The position numbers were made by a program, and so were the translations under genes. This document shows, piece after piece, positions 48,571 through 56,566 of a stretch of DNA of 64,000 nucleotides; positions within the stretch are counted from its first letter, which is position 1, and the number at the start of each line of letters is the position of its first letter. Under the pieces are notes generated by a model. It was not told the origin of the DNA and did not search any database. It saw only the letters and a program-made list of their open reading frames with translations. The DNA is from Actinophytocola glycyrrhizae (GTDB lineage: Bacteria > Actinomycetota > Actinomycetes > Mycobacteriales > Pseudonocardiaceae): NCBI RefSeq assembly GCF_042653545.1, contig NZ_JBHSIS010000010.1:558001-622000 (forward strand), in the 5' to 3' direction.

Positions 48571-48738
48571 ATCACGCTCCTCACAATTCATGTCAGTGAT
48601 GACACAGACTAAACCGAAACACCACGGAGTCGCCGCAACAATCACCCGATTGTGCATTGCTTCGACGGAATCCCCATGTCAATGTGCTCGACACACGACA
48701 CGACCGACAGTTGCACGCAAACATCAAAGAAGTGAAAT
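48571..48738. promoter_or_regulatory. Divergent promoter region of the XRE regulator, with palindromes
   Basis: TGTCAGTGATGACA (48591-48604, arms TGTCA/TGACA with 4-base spacer) lies about 20 bases before the XRE regulator start, and CAATCACCCGATTG lies near 48640. Either could be the autoregulatory site. The region is noticeably more AT-rich than its surroundings. It also serves the divergent hypothetical gene at 48739. Confidence 0.45.
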
Positions 48739-49122
48739 ATGAGTGCACAATTGCATTGGCCGCACATCAGGCAATTCCTGCGAATCGACGACACGACCGG
48801 CCAGGTCGTCAGCGATTACCTGGGCTTCTCACTCGTCGAGGACCTGCTGACGCCTGCCGCACGGGCGACGGCCTACGAGGAGTGGGCCGCCTTCCACGAA
48901 TGGCACCTGGCACAACGGACCGCCGAACTGGCCACCGACCGCGTGAAGCGACATCTGGTGACCGAGTGGACCGACAGCATGACCTACTCCTGCCGCCGGA
49001 GCGCCGCCCTGGCGCGGGGCGAGAACCCCGGACCGTGGACGCCCCTGCGGGTCCGGCGCCCCGACCTGGACGCGGAACGCCGGGCCATCGTGGCCGAGCT
49101 CGTCGCGAACCCCAACACGTAG
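48739..49122 (+). CDS. Hypothetical protein at the head of the PE/PPE locus
   Basis: A 127-aa soluble protein, mostly helical, rich in Trp, Arg and Glu (YEEWAAFHEWHLAQRTAELA; RPDLDAERRAIVAELVANPN). No signal peptide or membrane segment. Not recognised. It starts a run of same-strand genes that leads into type VII secretion substrates, separated from the next by 5 bp, so it may be part of that operon. Confidence 0.6.
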   Translation: MSAQLHWPHIRQFLRIDDTTGQVVSDYLGFSLVEDLLTPAARATAYEEWAAFHEWHLAQRTAELATDRVKRHLVTEWTDSMTYSCRRSAALARGENPGPWTPLRVRRPDLDAERRAIVAELVANPNT

Positions 49123-49127
49123 CCCCC

Positions 49128-49553
49128 GTGCTCCCGTATCTGCGCCGATGGGCCGTGCAGGGCGGAAAACCCGACGGCGACAACGCGACCACCATCTTCG
49201 ACCTACGACACGACCGTCGCCACGTCGTGGTCTATCCGGCCACAGTGGACACCTACGCGGTCACCGTCACGGCCTCGGCCATCCGAATGCTCGCCACCAC
49301 CGCGATTTCCGGCACGGCCTGCGCGGTGCCCGCCGACCACGCCGTCCACGGCAGGCGACTGCTCGGCTTGCGCCCGTACCAGTCCGCCCACGAACCGTCC
49401 TGGCTGAACCGGCCCGCCGACGCCCCGCCCTACCCCGGCCCGATGGAGCTGTACGTCGTCCTGCCCGGCGACGAGATCCACATCGTCTACCGGCACGACC
49501 GGCTGCACCTTCTCACCAGCGTGCTCACCGAGATCGTCGACACCATCATCTGA
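49128..49553 (+). CDS. Hypothetical protein in the PE/PPE locus
   Basis: A 141-aa soluble protein with strand-rich composition: DLRHDRRHVVVYPATVDTYA, LHLLTSVLTEIVDTII at the end, and a Pro-rich loop (RPADAPPYPGP). No family recognised. GTG 49128 follows the previous stop closely and the next lipoprotein gene begins 11 bp after its stop, with the ribosome-binding site GAGGAG overlapping the stop, so it is cotranscribed. Confidence 0.6.
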   Translation: MLPYLRRWAVQGGKPDGDNATTIFDLRHDRRHVVVYPATVDTYAVTVTASAIRMLATTAISGTACAVPADHAVHGRRLLGLRPYQSAHEPSWLNRPADAPPYPGPMELYVVLPGDEIHIVYRHDRLHLLTSVLTEIVDTII

Positions 49554-49564
49554 GGAGACCCCCG

Positions 49565-50263
49565 TTGTCCCGCAAACGTTTCACCGCCCTGATCGCGACC
49601 GCGTGCATCGCTTCAGGCTGCTCCGCCACACACCGCGATCCCACGACCACTCCGCCATCCGCGCGGCTGGGCACGGTCGAACCGGCGTATCCGGTCGGCA
49701 CCGAACTGTTGCCCGGCACCACGGTCATCGACGCGATTCCTGTCGCCGACCTGTCCACCACCGGACACGTCGACTTCGATCCGGACGACCCGTGCGCCGG
49801 CGTGCCCGCCGACGTGGTCACCCCGGCCGGAGTCGAGGCGACACCCGTGCTCGACAGCGCCATCGGGTGCGTGTGGGAGGGGCCGGGCATCGCACTGGGC
49901 ATCAGCGCCGACCATCGTTCGATGGCGAAGCAGGTGGAGGAGCATCGCGCCATGTCGGCGGGCGGCGCCGTCGACCGGCTCGCGCATCTCGTGTGGCTGC
50001 GCATCGACGACCACTACGCGATCGAACGCGTCCTCGAATTCGACCGGACCAGCAGCTGCTTTCTGACACTCGACGTGTCCTCGTCGTTCGTGCTGACCGT
50101 GTCGATGTACTTCATCGATCCCGTGACCAGCGAACCAGCCGATTCCGACGTGGAGACCGCGGTGCGCGAGCGCTGCCCGACGGCCCGCGCGGTCGCGGAC
50201 GAACTGCTCGACCATCTCGACCATGTCGGCTGGTGGGAGCCGGGCCGTACACCGACCGGGTGA
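49565..50263 (+). CDS. Lipoprotein, DUF3558-like
   Basis: 232 aa. A TTG start preceded by GAGGAG gives the signal peptide MSRKRFTALIATACIASGCS (lipobox ASGC). The mature part has DPDDPCAGVPADVVTP, IGCVWEGPGIALGISADH and a late ERCPTARAVADELLDHL, the cysteine pattern of DUF3558 proteins. Exported and membrane-anchored. It lies in the PE/PPE locus, where such lipoproteins are usual companions. Confidence 0.75.
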   Translation: MSRKRFTALIATACIASGCSATHRDPTTTPPSARLGTVEPAYPVGTELLPGTTVIDAIPVADLSTTGHVDFDPDDPCAGVPADVVTPAGVEATPVLDSAIGCVWEGPGIALGISADHRSMAKQVEEHRAMSAGGAVDRLAHLVWLRIDDHYAIERVLEFDRTSSCFLTLDVSSSFVLTVSMYFIDPVTSEPADSDVETAVRERCPTARAVADELLDHLDHVGWWEPGRTPTG

Positions 50264-50352
50264 CGTTACGAGTTCACCACCGTGTGTCACCACGGTTGGC
50301 TATGCTGCTTGGTTGGGACGAGTGCCGGAGGGGGCGCTCCTGGGAGGACCAC

Positions 50353-50703
50353 ATGCCTTTCGACATCACCGGCGCGGCCAACCCCGCCGCGAGCACAAGC
50401 ACGCTCCGAGTCGAACCTGACCAGGTCCTCCAACTCAAAGCGGAGCTACAACCCATCTACGACGAGGTCAACGAGTTTCTGCGCACGAAGGCGCAGGTCA
50501 TGGTGATGCGGCCGCTCGGGGCAGACGCGGTCAGCAGCGACACAGCCACAGCGTTGAACGAGAACTCCCAGGCAGCGGTCGAGGCCGCCAGCGGTTACCT
50601 GAACCAACTCAAGGCTGTCCTCGACGCACTCGACCAGGCCGTCAAGACCTACAACCTCACCGAAGACGCCCGCACGCTGGCCTTCCGGCAGGTATCCCAG
50701 TGA
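50353..50703 (+). CDS. PE-like/WXG100-like small helical protein
   Basis: A 116-aa protein: short N-terminal segment FDITGAANPAASTSTLRVEP, then two long helices (VLQLKAELQPIYDEVNEFLR and LNENSQAAVEAASGYLNQLK...), the helix-turn-helix hairpin of PE/WXG100 type VII secretion substrates, although a strict WxG is absent. GGGAGG precedes ATG 50353. It overlaps the following lipoprotein gene by GTGA. It probably pairs with the PPE-like protein encoded downstream. Confidence 0.72.
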   Translation: MPFDITGAANPAASTSTLRVEPDQVLQLKAELQPIYDEVNEFLRTKAQVMVMRPLGADAVSSDTATALNENSQAAVEAASGYLNQLKAVLDALDQAVKTYNLTEDARTLAFRQVSQ

Positions 50704-51287
50704 CTCAGGCCCGACGGTTCACCCTCATCGCGACGTTGTCCGCGACGCTGGCGCTGACCGGATGCACCACCGTGTCCGCCGGCTCGCCCATGCCCGGCGA
50801 CACCATCAGCACCACACCGGACACCGCCGAGTCCACCGCCACCGAGCCGTCCAGTGAGCGGCCGCGGGACATCGACCTCACCGGCAAGGACCCCTGCGGA
50901 CAGATCCCACAAGCAGACTGGCCCAAGTTCGGCATTGATGGACCAGGCAAGCCGTCCGAACACCCGGACTTCAAGTCACCCCAGTGTTATTACTCCTCAG
51001 CCAGGGCCGGAAATGTCGCGTTGGTGGTGACCGCGGGCATTGAAGAGTGGACCACTATTAAGTACAACGTCGAGATCGAGGACGTCGAGCCCATCGACGG
51101 GTATCCCACCCTCACTGTGGCGAGCAACATCGACAGGCGAGCGTGCTGGGCGGTGGTGGACGTCGCCGACGGCCAATCTCTGATGACCACCGCAACACCG
51201 GATCCGAACGAGCCGGGTAGTCCTGAGCGGTGCGATCTCGCCTATCAGTTGGCGGAATCCGCGATGAAAACGTTGGTGGCGTCGTGA
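50700..51287 (+). CDS. DUF3558 lipoprotein
   Basis: A 195-aa lipoprotein: signal peptide with lipobox LTGC (RRFTLIATLSATLALTGCTT), Thr/Ser-rich linker, and a DUF3558 domain with GKDPCGQIPQADWPKFG, PQCYYSSARAGNVALVV and a final RCDLAYQLAESAMKTLV. The GTG start overlaps the PE-like gene by 4 bp, a strong sign that the two act together at the cell surface. Confidence 0.85.
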   Translation: MTQARRFTLIATLSATLALTGCTTVSAGSPMPGDTISTTPDTAESTATEPSSERPRDIDLTGKDPCGQIPQADWPKFGIDGPGKPSEHPDFKSPQCYYSSARAGNVALVVTAGIEEWTTIKYNVEIEDVEPIDGYPTLTVASNIDRRACWAVVDVADGQSLMTTATPDPNEPGSPERCDLAYQLAESAMKTLVAS

Positions 51288-51312
51288 CGGACATGGCGGC
51301 AGGGGGAACGCG

Positions 51313-52551
51313 ATGAGCGGGCAGTACAACTGGGACGAGAAACCCCACCAGAGGTTGTACGACGACATTCACGGCAGGGGTGGCTTCTTCCGGCCGGACG
51401 GTGCCGGGGTCTCCGGGGCGTCCGGCTCGCAGGAAGGGTGGGCCGCGCTCGCCGACCTGATGGCGCGCGCGCACGAACGGACCGAAACGGCGCTCGCCAA
51501 AGCCGGTGCGGTGTGGGACGGCGGCGCCGCCGACGCGATGCGATCCGGGGTCACCCCGCTCGCGCAGTGGGCCGCCGACGCGAACACGGCCAGCAGCGCC
51601 AGCCAGTCGAGCACCGAACTCCACATCGACGCCTACTCCTCGGCAAAGAACGCGATGCCGGAACCGGTCGAGGTCACCTCGACCGCCAACGGCGGCGGCG
51701 GGATCCCGACCTCGTTCGTCGACATCCTCGCCGGGCAGGCCGACCAGGACAGACAGGAAGCCGCCGCACAGGAGGCCAAGGCCGAGGCGGTCCGGACCAT
51801 GCTCGGCTACGAGTTCGCGTCCGCCGTCTCCCAGGGCACCGTCGGGAAGTTCGTGCCGCCACCTGCCGTCGCCGTGGACGTGCCTGCGCCGCCGAAGAGC
51901 GGGATCGGCGACAGCATCCCGGTCGGCGACCGCGAACCGCCCGGCCCCAGGCACCCGGTCGACGGCGGCACCGGTTCCCCAGACGACACGGCAGGCAACA
52001 GGTCCGGCCCTGGCGCCACCCCACCACCCGGCGCCGGCTCGGGGCCGGGATCGGCCACCACACCGAGTGTCGTCACGCCGACCCCGACACCCTCGACGGC
52101 AGCTCCGCCGGCTCACCTCCCCGTGACCGGTTCCGGCTCCGACCAGTACCGGTCCGGCATCACACCGTTTCCCGGCGGCACCGGCAGGCGCCTCGGCGAA
52201 CGCGGGCCGGGCAGCACCGGACGTGGTCCAGGCGGCAGCGGGCATGGTCCAGGCAGTGGTGGTGCCGGGCGCGGTCCTGGCGGCGCCGGTCCCGGTGAGG
52301 GCCTCCGAGGCGGCATGCGCGGCGGGCCGATCAGCGAGCCCGTCGCCGGGCGAGGCACCACGCCGGGCACGGCGGGCGGTCGTGGCGTCGGCGGGATGGG
52401 CATGGGCGGGCCGATGGGCGGCCGCTCCGAGGGCGACGAGGACAAGGAACACCAGACCGCGGAGTACCTGCGCGGCACCCACGACAGCTTCTGGGACGAC
52501 ACACCGCCGGTCGCGCCCTCGGTGATCGGCGATGATGAGGAAGACTACTGA
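51313..52551 (+). CDS. PPE-like type VII secretion substrate
   Basis: A 412-aa protein. Residues ~1-175 are helical and PPE-like (YNWDEKPHQRLYDDIHG; VWDGGAADAMRSGVTPLAQW). The middle (~190-350) is a low-complexity Pro/Gly/Thr/Ser linker with GPGGSGHGPGSGG-type repeats. The C terminus, EYLRGTHDSFWDDTPPVAPS, then acidic residues, is a motif seen in Pseudonocardiaceae PPE proteins and may be a chaperone or secretion signal. Immediately followed by an EspG-like chaperone gene. Confidence 0.75.
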   Translation: MSGQYNWDEKPHQRLYDDIHGRGGFFRPDGAGVSGASGSQEGWAALADLMARAHERTETALAKAGAVWDGGAADAMRSGVTPLAQWAADANTASSASQSSTELHIDAYSSAKNAMPEPVEVTSTANGGGGIPTSFVDILAGQADQDRQEAAAQEAKAEAVRTMLGYEFASAVSQGTVGKFVPPPAVAVDVPAPPKSGIGDSIPVGDREPPGPRHPVDGGTGSPDDTAGNRSGPGATPPPGAGSGPGSATTPSVVTPTPTPSTAAPPAHLPVTGSGSDQYRSGITPFPGGTGRRLGERGPGSTGRGPGGSGHGPGSGGAGRGPGGAGPGEGLRGGMRGGPISEPVAGRGTTPGTAGGRGVGGMGMGGPMGGRSEGDEDKEHQTAEYLRGTHDSFWDDTPPVAPSVIGDDEEDY

Positions 52552-53325
52552 GTGTCCGGCAGATTCACACTGTCCTGGCTCGAGTACGACATCCTGTGGG
52601 AACACCTCGGCCTCGGCAGGCGCCCACCGATCCTGGACATCAACTCCCACGGCCGCACCTTCGACGAACGCGCCGAACTGCGGACCAGTGCGTGGAACTC
52701 GCTTGCCCGCAAAGGGGCGGGAGCACCCGGCGACCTCCACCCCGACCTGGAGTTCGGCCTGCGTCTGCTCGCACGACCGGAATGGGAGCTCGACGGGCGG
52801 CTGCACCTGTCGGCGGACGGGCCACGCACGTCCGTCCTCATCGGCGCACGCAAAACGGCGGCCGCAGTCGGCGTGCTCGACGCCGAGCGCTTCACCGTGT
52901 GGCGCACCGCGGCCAGCGGAATCGCACGCACCGCGGTCGCACAGTTGCCCGCCTGCCCACCGGGCACGGGCCTGTCGATCACACTGCCCGCCGACACACT
53001 GGACGCGTGCGCCGCGCGGGCAGGCAACGACCCCGGCACGTTGCAACGGGCACTGGTGTCCTCGGGACTCGGCAAGGACGAGGCCCGCAAGCTGGTCGGG
53101 GTGGTCGGGCAGGTCGTCCGCTTCGGTCACCTTGGAGCCGCCCACACCCCGCGGCATGGTGCCCGTCAGCGCGCGGGCCACGTGGTCAGCTTCTACGACA
53201 ACCCGCTGGGGCGGTATCTCCTCACGCGCAGAGACTCGTGGGTGACCCTCGCCCCGGGCAGCCCGCCCGCGATCACCCGGCAGGTCGAGGAACTACTGGA
53301 CAGCCTCACCCGAACCCGCCGGTAG
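52552..53325 (+). CDS. EspG-family type VII secretion chaperone
   Basis: A 257-aa cytosolic protein beginning FTLSWLEYDILWEHLGLGRR PPIL, the EspG opening, with alternating strands and helices and ending ITRQVEELLDSLTRTR. EspG proteins bind the tip of PE/PPE dimers and keep them soluble for export. It starts directly after the PPE gene stop, which supports a dedicated chaperone-substrate relation. No eccA-E machinery genes are present in the window. Confidence 0.82.
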   Translation: MSGRFTLSWLEYDILWEHLGLGRRPPILDINSHGRTFDERAELRTSAWNSLARKGAGAPGDLHPDLEFGLRLLARPEWELDGRLHLSADGPRTSVLIGARKTAAAVGVLDAERFTVWRTAASGIARTAVAQLPACPPGTGLSITLPADTLDACAARAGNDPGTLQRALVSSGLGKDEARKLVGVVGQVVRFGHLGAAHTPRHGARQRAGHVVSFYDNPLGRYLLTRRDSWVTLAPGSPPAITRQVEELLDSLTRTRR

Positions 53326-53335
53326 TGTGCCTGGC

Positions 53336-53908
53336 ATGGCGGTTCACATCACGCGGGTGTACACGAAGGTCGGCGACAACGGCACCACCGCACTCGGTGA
53401 CGGGAAGCGGGTGCCCAAGACCGACCCGCGGCTCGCCGCCTACGCCGACGTCGACGAGGCCAACGCGGCCATCGGCGTCGCGGTCGCCATGGGCGGGCTT
53501 TCCGACGAGCTGCTGACCGTTCTGCGTGGCGTGCAGAACGACCTCTTCGACGTCGGCGCCGACCTGTGCGCGCCGGTCGTGCCGGACCCCAAGTACCCGC
53601 CACTGCGGATCACCGAGCCCTACGTCGAGCGGCTCGAAGGCTGGTGCGACGACTTCAACGGGCGGCTCACCAAGCTGTCCTCGTTCATCCTGCCCGGCGG
53701 GACCGCGGGCGCCGCGCTGCTGCACGTCGCGCGGACGGTGACGCGGCGGGCGGAGCGCAGCGCGTGGCATCTGGTCGAGGCGGACGGCGAGCGCACGAAC
53801 GTCCTCGCCGCCAAGTACCTCAACCGGCTGTCCGACCTGCTGTTCGTGCTGTCGCGGGTCGCGAACCCCGACGGTGACGTGCTGTGGCAGCCCGGCGGCG
53901 GCCGGTGA
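53336..53908 (+). CDS. Cob(I)alamin adenosyltransferase, PduO type
   Basis: A 190-aa ATP:corrinoid adenosyltransferase making adenosylcobalamin. Signatures: VYTKVGDNGTTALGDGKRV (ATP-binding N-terminal segment), YADVDEANAAIGVA, FILPGGTAGAALLHVARTVTRRAER (~118-142) and YLNRLSDLLFVLSR. The product is the cofactor of the ethylmalonyl-CoA mutase encoded at 30.8 kb and the client of MeaB. ATG 53336 gives the standard start. Only 10 bp follow the EspG gene, though the functions are unrelated. Confidence 0.93.
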   Translation: MAVHITRVYTKVGDNGTTALGDGKRVPKTDPRLAAYADVDEANAAIGVAVAMGGLSDELLTVLRGVQNDLFDVGADLCAPVVPDPKYPPLRITEPYVERLEGWCDDFNGRLTKLSSFILPGGTAGAALLHVARTVTRRAERSAWHLVEADGERTNVLAAKYLNRLSDLLFVLSRVANPDGDVLWQPGGGR

Positions 53909-53913
53909 TTACT

Positions 53914-53934
53914 GCGAACGGACCGTTCGCAGCC
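53914..53934. promoter_or_regulatory. Perfect 21-bp palindrome before the DUF1206 gene
   Basis: Arms CTGCGAACGG and CCGTTCGCAG around one base. It begins 5 bp after the adenosyltransferase stop and ends 25 bp before the DUF1206 start. It could be a terminator hairpin, but the odd-centred AACGG-N-CCGTT form is also typical of TetR-family operators. Confidence 0.5.
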
Positions 53935-53959
53935 GCCTGACCCGGGTACCTACCGGGGC

Positions 53960-54772
53960 ATGGTTGCCTCATCCGCGCAGCGAGCGAAGAACAGCAAGGT
54001 GGTGCAGGGGCTCGGACGGGCCGGAATGGTCTGCTACGGGCTCGTGCACGTGATCGTGGCGTACCTGGCCGTGCGTGTGGCCTTCGGCTCCGGGGAGCAG
54101 GCCGACCAGAAAGGCGCGGTCCAGGAGATCGGAAGCGGTTCCTTCGGCGCCGTGGTGCTGTGGGTGCTGGCCATCGGCCTGTTCGCCTACGGCGGGTGGC
54201 AGCTCATGCAGGCCGCGATCGGCTACCGGTGGGTGACCAAGCAGGGCAAACGCACCCGGCGGCGGATCGGGGCCGTCGTCAAGGCGATCATCGGCATCGC
54301 GCTCGCGGTCTACGCGACCAGGCTCGTCACCGGCAGCGGTGGCGGCGGGTCCGGCAACCAGCAGCAACAGGAGTTCACCGCGAAGCTGCTGTCCCTGCCC
54401 GCCGGCCAGATCCTCGTCGGGATCGCGGCCGCGGTCGTCATCGCGGTGGGAGTCGCCCAGGTCAGGAAGGGCGTCAAGAAGAAGTTCCTCGACGACCTCG
54501 ACCTGCACGACCTGCCGCGCGGCACCCAGCAGTTGGTCACGCGGCTCGGTGTCTTCGGCTACATCGCCAAGGGTGTCGTGGTGGGCATCATCGGCGTGCT
54601 GCTGGCGTTCGCCGCGTTCCAGTCCAACGCACAGGAAGCCGGCGGTCTGGACCGCGCACTGAAGACCCTCGCTGCGCAGCCCTTCGGGACCGCGGCGCTC
54701 GTGGTCGTCGGTGTCGGACTCGCGGCGTTCGGCGTGTACTGCTTCGCCGCCGCCCGGGCGCACAAGAACTAG
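53960..54772 (+). CDS. DUF1206 membrane protein
   Basis: A 270-aa integral membrane protein with three DUF1206 units of two helices each: GRAGMVCYGLVHVIVAYLAV (~20), a second unit around VKAIIGIALAVYATRLV, and a third, GVFGYIAKGVVVGIIGVLLA (~195). The Arg/Gly-Tyr pattern at the start of units 1 and 3 is the family signature. Function unknown. Its only likely regulatory feature is the palindrome just upstream. Confidence 0.88.
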   Translation: MVASSAQRAKNSKVVQGLGRAGMVCYGLVHVIVAYLAVRVAFGSGEQADQKGAVQEIGSGSFGAVVLWVLAIGLFAYGGWQLMQAAIGYRWVTKQGKRTRRRIGAVVKAIIGIALAVYATRLVTGSGGGGSGNQQQQEFTAKLLSLPAGQILVGIAAAVVIAVGVAQVRKGVKKKFLDDLDLHDLPRGTQQLVTRLGVFGYIAKGVVVGIIGVLLAFAAFQSNAQEAGGLDRALKTLAAQPFGTAALVVVGVGLAAFGVYCFAAARAHKN

Positions 54773-54846
54773 GGCCCGATCCTCAACGCCGCGTGGTCTG
54801 AGCCTGCGCTGTCCATCCGGTGCGTAAGTCGGCGGATCCACCCATC

Positions 54847-54966
54847 GGGGTTGCGCGGGGCTGCTGCCCCGCTTCGCGGGCCGGGCGCGGAGCGCCCGGG
54901 TTCGGCGCCAGTGCCGTGAATGGGCCGTTCAGGGCACTCAGCGCCCTGAACGCGCCTTTCAGGGCA
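54847..54966. repeat. Dispersed intergenic repeats (GC-rich repeat plus 56-bp element, copy C)
   Basis: 54847-54900 matches the GC-rich block at 20585-20640, and 54911-54966 is the 56-bp element (GTTCAGGGCACTCAGCGCCC, then TGAAC..., CCTTTCAGGGCA), 53 of 56 identical to the copy at 30765. The 23-bp CTTCACGGAATCA segment at 55056-55078 also recurs at 20796. The whole 54773-55073 gap lies between convergent genes and holds no coding sequence. Confidence 0.85.
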
Positions 54967-55073
54967 CAGCTAGCCCGCGACGCGGGACACCAACCCCAGC
55001 CACCCGACCGAAACCGGACCGATCCGACCAGCACACGACGACCGACTCACACCAACTTCACGGAATCAGTCAT

Positions 55074-55508
55074 CTAGGAAGCCCAGGGCAGCCGGCCCGG
55101 CGGGGCGGACTCCAGCCACGACAGGAACCCGGTCAGCGCGTCCGGTCCCATGGCGATCTCCACCTCGCCGCCGTCGTTCGCCTCGCGGAAACGCAGCACG
55201 CGTGAGGCAGGCGGCATGCTATACAGCTCCGGTCCCGACGGGTCCCTGCGGTCCGCGATCTCCAGCGCACTGCGGCTGATCACCCGGTCGGGGCCGGGGC
55301 GCAGGCTGAGCACGCGGAACCACACGAACTCGTCACCCTGATAACGCCCCACCCCGAGGTGCCAGCCCTTGCCCGCGTCGTCGAGACGGGTGCGCAGCGC
55401 GGCGTGCACACCGCCGGACCGCAACGCACGCAGGCGACGAACGGTGAACCAGACGAGGACAACCGCGACCAGCAGGAGGACCGCTCCGACCATCACGGTG
55501 ATGTCCAC
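55074..55508 (-). CDS. DUF2550 membrane-anchored protein
   Basis: A 144-aa protein with one N-terminal membrane helix (ITVMVGAVLLLVAVVLVWFT) and a cytosolic domain containing KGWHLGVGRYQGDEFVWFRV and ALEIADRRDP. DUF2550 genes follow atpC in mycobacteria and relatives (Rv1312 position), and that order is kept here. Function unknown. It lies 23 bp after atpC on the same strand. Confidence 0.9.
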   Translation of the reverse strand: MDITVMVGAVLLLVAVVLVWFTVRRLRALRSGGVHAALRTRLDDAGKGWHLGVGRYQGDEFVWFRVLSLRPGPDRVISRSALEIADRRDPSGPELYSMPPASRVLRFREANDGGEVEIAMGPDALTGFLSWLESAPPGRLPWAS

Positions 55509-55531
55509 GGCCCGCCTCCGCTGCCCGGCCG

Positions 55532-55897
55532 TCAGTCCCGCTGACCCGCTGCGCGAAGTCGACCCTGCGCTCTGGCGCGGATCTCCTCGTCGTCCGAGTT
55601 GAGGTCGGCCTCCGCCGACGCCACGTCGATCTCGTCGGCCAGGTCGGCGGACTCCGCGAGGATGCGTACCGCCTCACCCGTCACGGAAAGGAACCCACCC
55701 TGGACGGCCGCGGTCACGGTCTCGCCGTCGGTCGTGCGCACCTTCACCACGCCACCCTCGATCAGCTGACCGAGTACGGGCTCGTGACCGGGCAGAATGC
55801 CGATCTCGCCCTCGGTGGTCTGCGCCGAGACGAACGTGCCGGTACCCGACCACAGGCGTCGTTCCACGGCGACCAGCTGGACGGACATCTCGGCCAC
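55532..55897 (-). CDS. atpC: ATP synthase epsilon subunit
   Basis: A 121-aa F1 central-stalk subunit: N-terminal beta barrel (VQLVAVERRLWSGTGTFVSA; EIGILPGHEPVLGQL) and a short C-terminal helical part. GTG 55897 is preceded by AAGGAGGT. Normally the last gene of atpBEFHAGDC. Here it is 2.07 kb away from atpD, with two genes on the opposite strand in between, so it needs its own promoter. A candidate -10, TAGACT, lies in the 118-bp gap to the sigma-factor gene. Confidence 0.93.
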   Translation of the reverse strand: MAEMSVQLVAVERRLWSGTGTFVSAQTTEGEIGILPGHEPVLGQLIEGGVVKVRTTDGETVTAAVQGGFLSVTGEAVRILAESADLADEIDVASAEADLNSDDEEIRARAQGRLRAAGQRD

Positions 55898-55948
55898 GCG
55901 GTACCTCCTTGTATGGGTCTTCCAACGGAAGTCTAATTGGTCGGCTCT

Positions 55949-55976
55949 CAACCTCCCCAGCCAGGCTGGTGTCGAT
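55949..55976 (+). promoter_or_regulatory. Candidate ECF-type promoter of the sigma-factor gene
   Basis: CAACCT and GTCGAT are separated by exactly 16 bases, 38 bases before the sigma-factor start. An AACC-type -35 with a GTC -10 is the pattern of ECF sigma promoters, so the gene may be autoregulated. The same gap must hold the atpC promoter on the other strand. Confidence 0.35.
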
Positions 55977-56014
55977 AAGGGTGAGACGAGTCACGGATCG
56001 ACTGGGGGGTGCCC

Positions 56015-56566
56015 ATGGACGAAACCGACTTCACGGACTTCGTGACGCACCGAGGGCCCGCTCTGCTCCGCACCGCCTACCTCCTGTGCGGCGGTGACCG
56101 GGGCGCAGCGGAGGATCTGCTGCAGGACGTGCTGGAGCGGGCCTACCCGCGGTGGCGGCGCATCAGGGGCAGGCCGGAACCCTACCTGCGGGCCGCGCTC
56201 GCGAACGCGGCGGCCAACCGCTGGCGGAACCGCTCGCGACGGGTGAGCGAGGTACCGCTCCGCGACGAGGCGCCACCCGCGTGGCCGGGACCGGAACAAC
56301 AGATCGTCGAGGAGGACCGGGTCGTCCGCGGCCTGCACGCGCTGCCGCCCAGGATGCGGGCCGTGCTGGTGCTGCGCTTCTTCGACGACATGGCCGAGGC
56401 GGAGGTCGCGAAGGCGCTCCGCTGCAGTCTCGGCACGGTCAAGAGCCAGACCTCCCGCGGCCTCGCCCGCCTCCGCGAGGTGCTCGACGACGACCTTCCC
56501 GCCGACCATCCCGACGACCTCCCCGCCGACCTCCCCGCCCCGGTCCACGAGAGGACGACCACGTGA
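56015..56566 (+). CDS. ECF sigma factor, SigE family
   Basis: 183 aa. Region 2 (~5-70): FVTHRGPALLRTAYLLCGGD, AEDLLQDVLERAYPRW; region 4 (~105-160): LPPRMRAVLVLRFFDDMAEA, then SLGTVKSQTSRGLARLRE. The tail is a D/P repeat, DDLPADHPDDLPADLPAP. The SigE-type 'AYLLCGG' opening is common in actinomycetes, where the partner is a membrane protein encoded next door rather than a classic anti-sigma. It is coupled to such a gene by a GTGA overlap. Located inside the ATP synthase operon on the opposite strand. Confidence 0.9.
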   Translation: MDETDFTDFVTHRGPALLRTAYLLCGGDRGAAEDLLQDVLERAYPRWRRIRGRPEPYLRAALANAAANRWRNRSRRVSEVPLRDEAPPAWPGPEQQIVEEDRVVRGLHALPPRMRAVLVLRFFDDMAEAEVAKALRCSLGTVKSQTSRGLARLREVLDDDLPADHPDDLPADLPAPVHERTTT

